A DNA stretch of 5,690 bases from Lachnospiraceae bacterium (GTDB lineage Bacteria; Bacillota_A; Clostridia; Lachnospirales; Lachnospiraceae): assembly GCA_028694115.1 (NCBI GenBank), contig JAQUUB010000189.1:1-5690 (forward strand), written 5' to 3'. This document shows positions 5,002 through 5,690 of this stretch, piece after piece. Within the stretch, counting starts at the first letter, position 1. Each line of letters begins with the position of its first letter. A model generated the notes under the pieces. It made no database searches, was not told where the DNA came from, and saw nothing but the letters and a program-made list of their open reading frames with translations. The position numbers were made by a program, and so were the translations under genes.

Positions 5002-5690
5002 ATGGATTATAAAAATAAATATTTAGCTTGTCTTTTAGGCGGAGCGATGGGAGATGCCCTAGGTTTTCCTATCGAATTTATGAGCAAAAGTGAAATTGTT
5101 TCAGAATATGGGGAGAATGGAATTAGAGATTTATCAGTAGATAAGAAAACTGGTAGAGCTCTGATTTCTGATGATACACAGATGACACAATTTACTTCTG
5201 ATGGGTTAATTTGGTCCCATTTACGATGTTCAGAAAGAGGCATAGGTTCGTATGAAGGTAGCGGTACATTGCAATCATACTATAGATGGCATTATACCCA
5301 GACGGGAACTGTATGCAATGACTGTTGGTTAGAAAAACAACCACATGAAACTGAAAATTATATTATTACCTATGATAAAACTATCATGGAGTATACAGAA
5401 TTATTCGCTAGACGAGCACCAGGTAATAGTTGTTTGTCGGCCCTTGCACAAGGAAGAATGGGAACAATAGAACAACCGATTAATAATAGCAAAGGCTGTG
5501 GTGGCGTCATGCGTGTTGCACCAGTTGGTCTTTTTTTGCATAAATATCCAGAAGAAGCTATGAATCACGGAATGAAAATTGCGGCATTAACGCATGGGCA
5601 TCCAACGGGGTATATTTCGGCAGGAGCGTTTGCGGTTATAATTGCTGAACTTATAAATGGCAAGACGTTAGCTGAAAGTTTAGATTCTTC
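5002..5690 (+). CDS. ADP-ribosylglycohydrolase family protein (DraG/ARH-like), 3' partial
   Basis: Hydrolase of the DraG/ARH fold, which removes ADP-ribose from modified proteins, nucleic acids or small molecules using two metal ions. The 229 visible codons carry the N-terminal LLGGAMGDALGFPIEF (11-26), the metal-binding SDDTQMT (56-62, Asp57/Asp58/Thr59), SKGCGGVMRVAP (163-174) and LTHGHPTGY (196-204), all in the expected order. The window ends before the C-terminal DxDT-type second metal motif, so catalytic completeness cannot be judged. An insert with CNDCW (105-109) and a tyrosine-rich stretch separates the DDT and GCGG motifs. TAGGAG at 4989-4994, 7 nt before ATG, supports the start. It lies 36 nt after the WYL regulator with no terminator between, implying one transcript. 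The substrate is unknown; no ADP-ribosyltransferase gene is visible in the window. Confidence 0.9.
   Translation, partial: MDYKNKYLACLLGGAMGDALGFPIEFMSKSEIVSEYGENGIRDLSVDKKTGRALISDDTQMTQFTSDGLIWSHLRCSERGIGSYEGSGTLQSYYRWHYTQTGTVCNDCWLEKQPHETENYIITYDKTIMEYTELFARRAPGNSCLSALAQGRMGTIEQPINNSKGCGGVMRVAPVGLFLHKYPEEAMNHGMKIAALTHGHPTGYISAGAFAVIIAELINGKTLAESLDS

Noticed and set aside
5007..5243. Minus-strand frame of 78 codons opposite the ADP-ribosylglycohydrolase
   Set aside because: The + strand carries the GGAMGDALG and SDDTQMT motifs in this stretch, so the opposite frame is not credible.

Overview
The window is AT-rich, uses strong GGAGG-type ribosome binding sites and has densely packed genes. 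This suggests a low-GC Firmicute, most likely a gut-type Clostridia/Lachnospiraceae relative; that placement is an inference from composition and gene style only. All genes recognised lie on the + strand. No rRNA, tRNA, transposase, integrase or CRISPR array is visible.

Region 1 (1-2719) is an anti-phage CBASS operon of the type II-short form. It encodes an HNH-SAVED nuclease effector (Cap5-like, 5' end outside the window), a CD-NTase cyclic-nucleotide synthase with an intact catalytic triad, and a stand-alone E2-like protein with a candidate catalytic cysteine. The gene gaps are 3 nt and then an 11-nt overlap, and a rho-independent terminator follows. The expected logic is that the E2-like protein acts on the C-terminus of the CD-NTase (here ...FYGK) and tunes its activity. 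On infection the CD-NTase makes a cyclic oligonucleotide, which binds the SAVED domain and switches on the HNH nuclease to destroy DNA.

Region 2 (about 2750-3884) is a small tandem cassette: a 70-residue very basic protein, a cytoplasmic SIMPL-domain (DUF541) protein, and a 34-residue cysteine-rich microprotein. No function can be assigned to the cassette as a unit.

Region 3 (3887-5690) starts with an extended -10 promoter whose -35 lies in a 7-bp inverted repeat. It then encodes an HTH-WYL transcription regulator and, 36 nt later, an ADP-ribosylglycohydrolase cut off by the window end. These two are probably one transcript, with the regulator possibly autoregulating through the inverted repeat.

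The best-supported biology is the CBASS operon. The less described parts are the cysteine-rich microprotein, the basic/SIMPL cassette, and the WYL plus ADP-ribosylglycohydrolase pair beside the defence operon.
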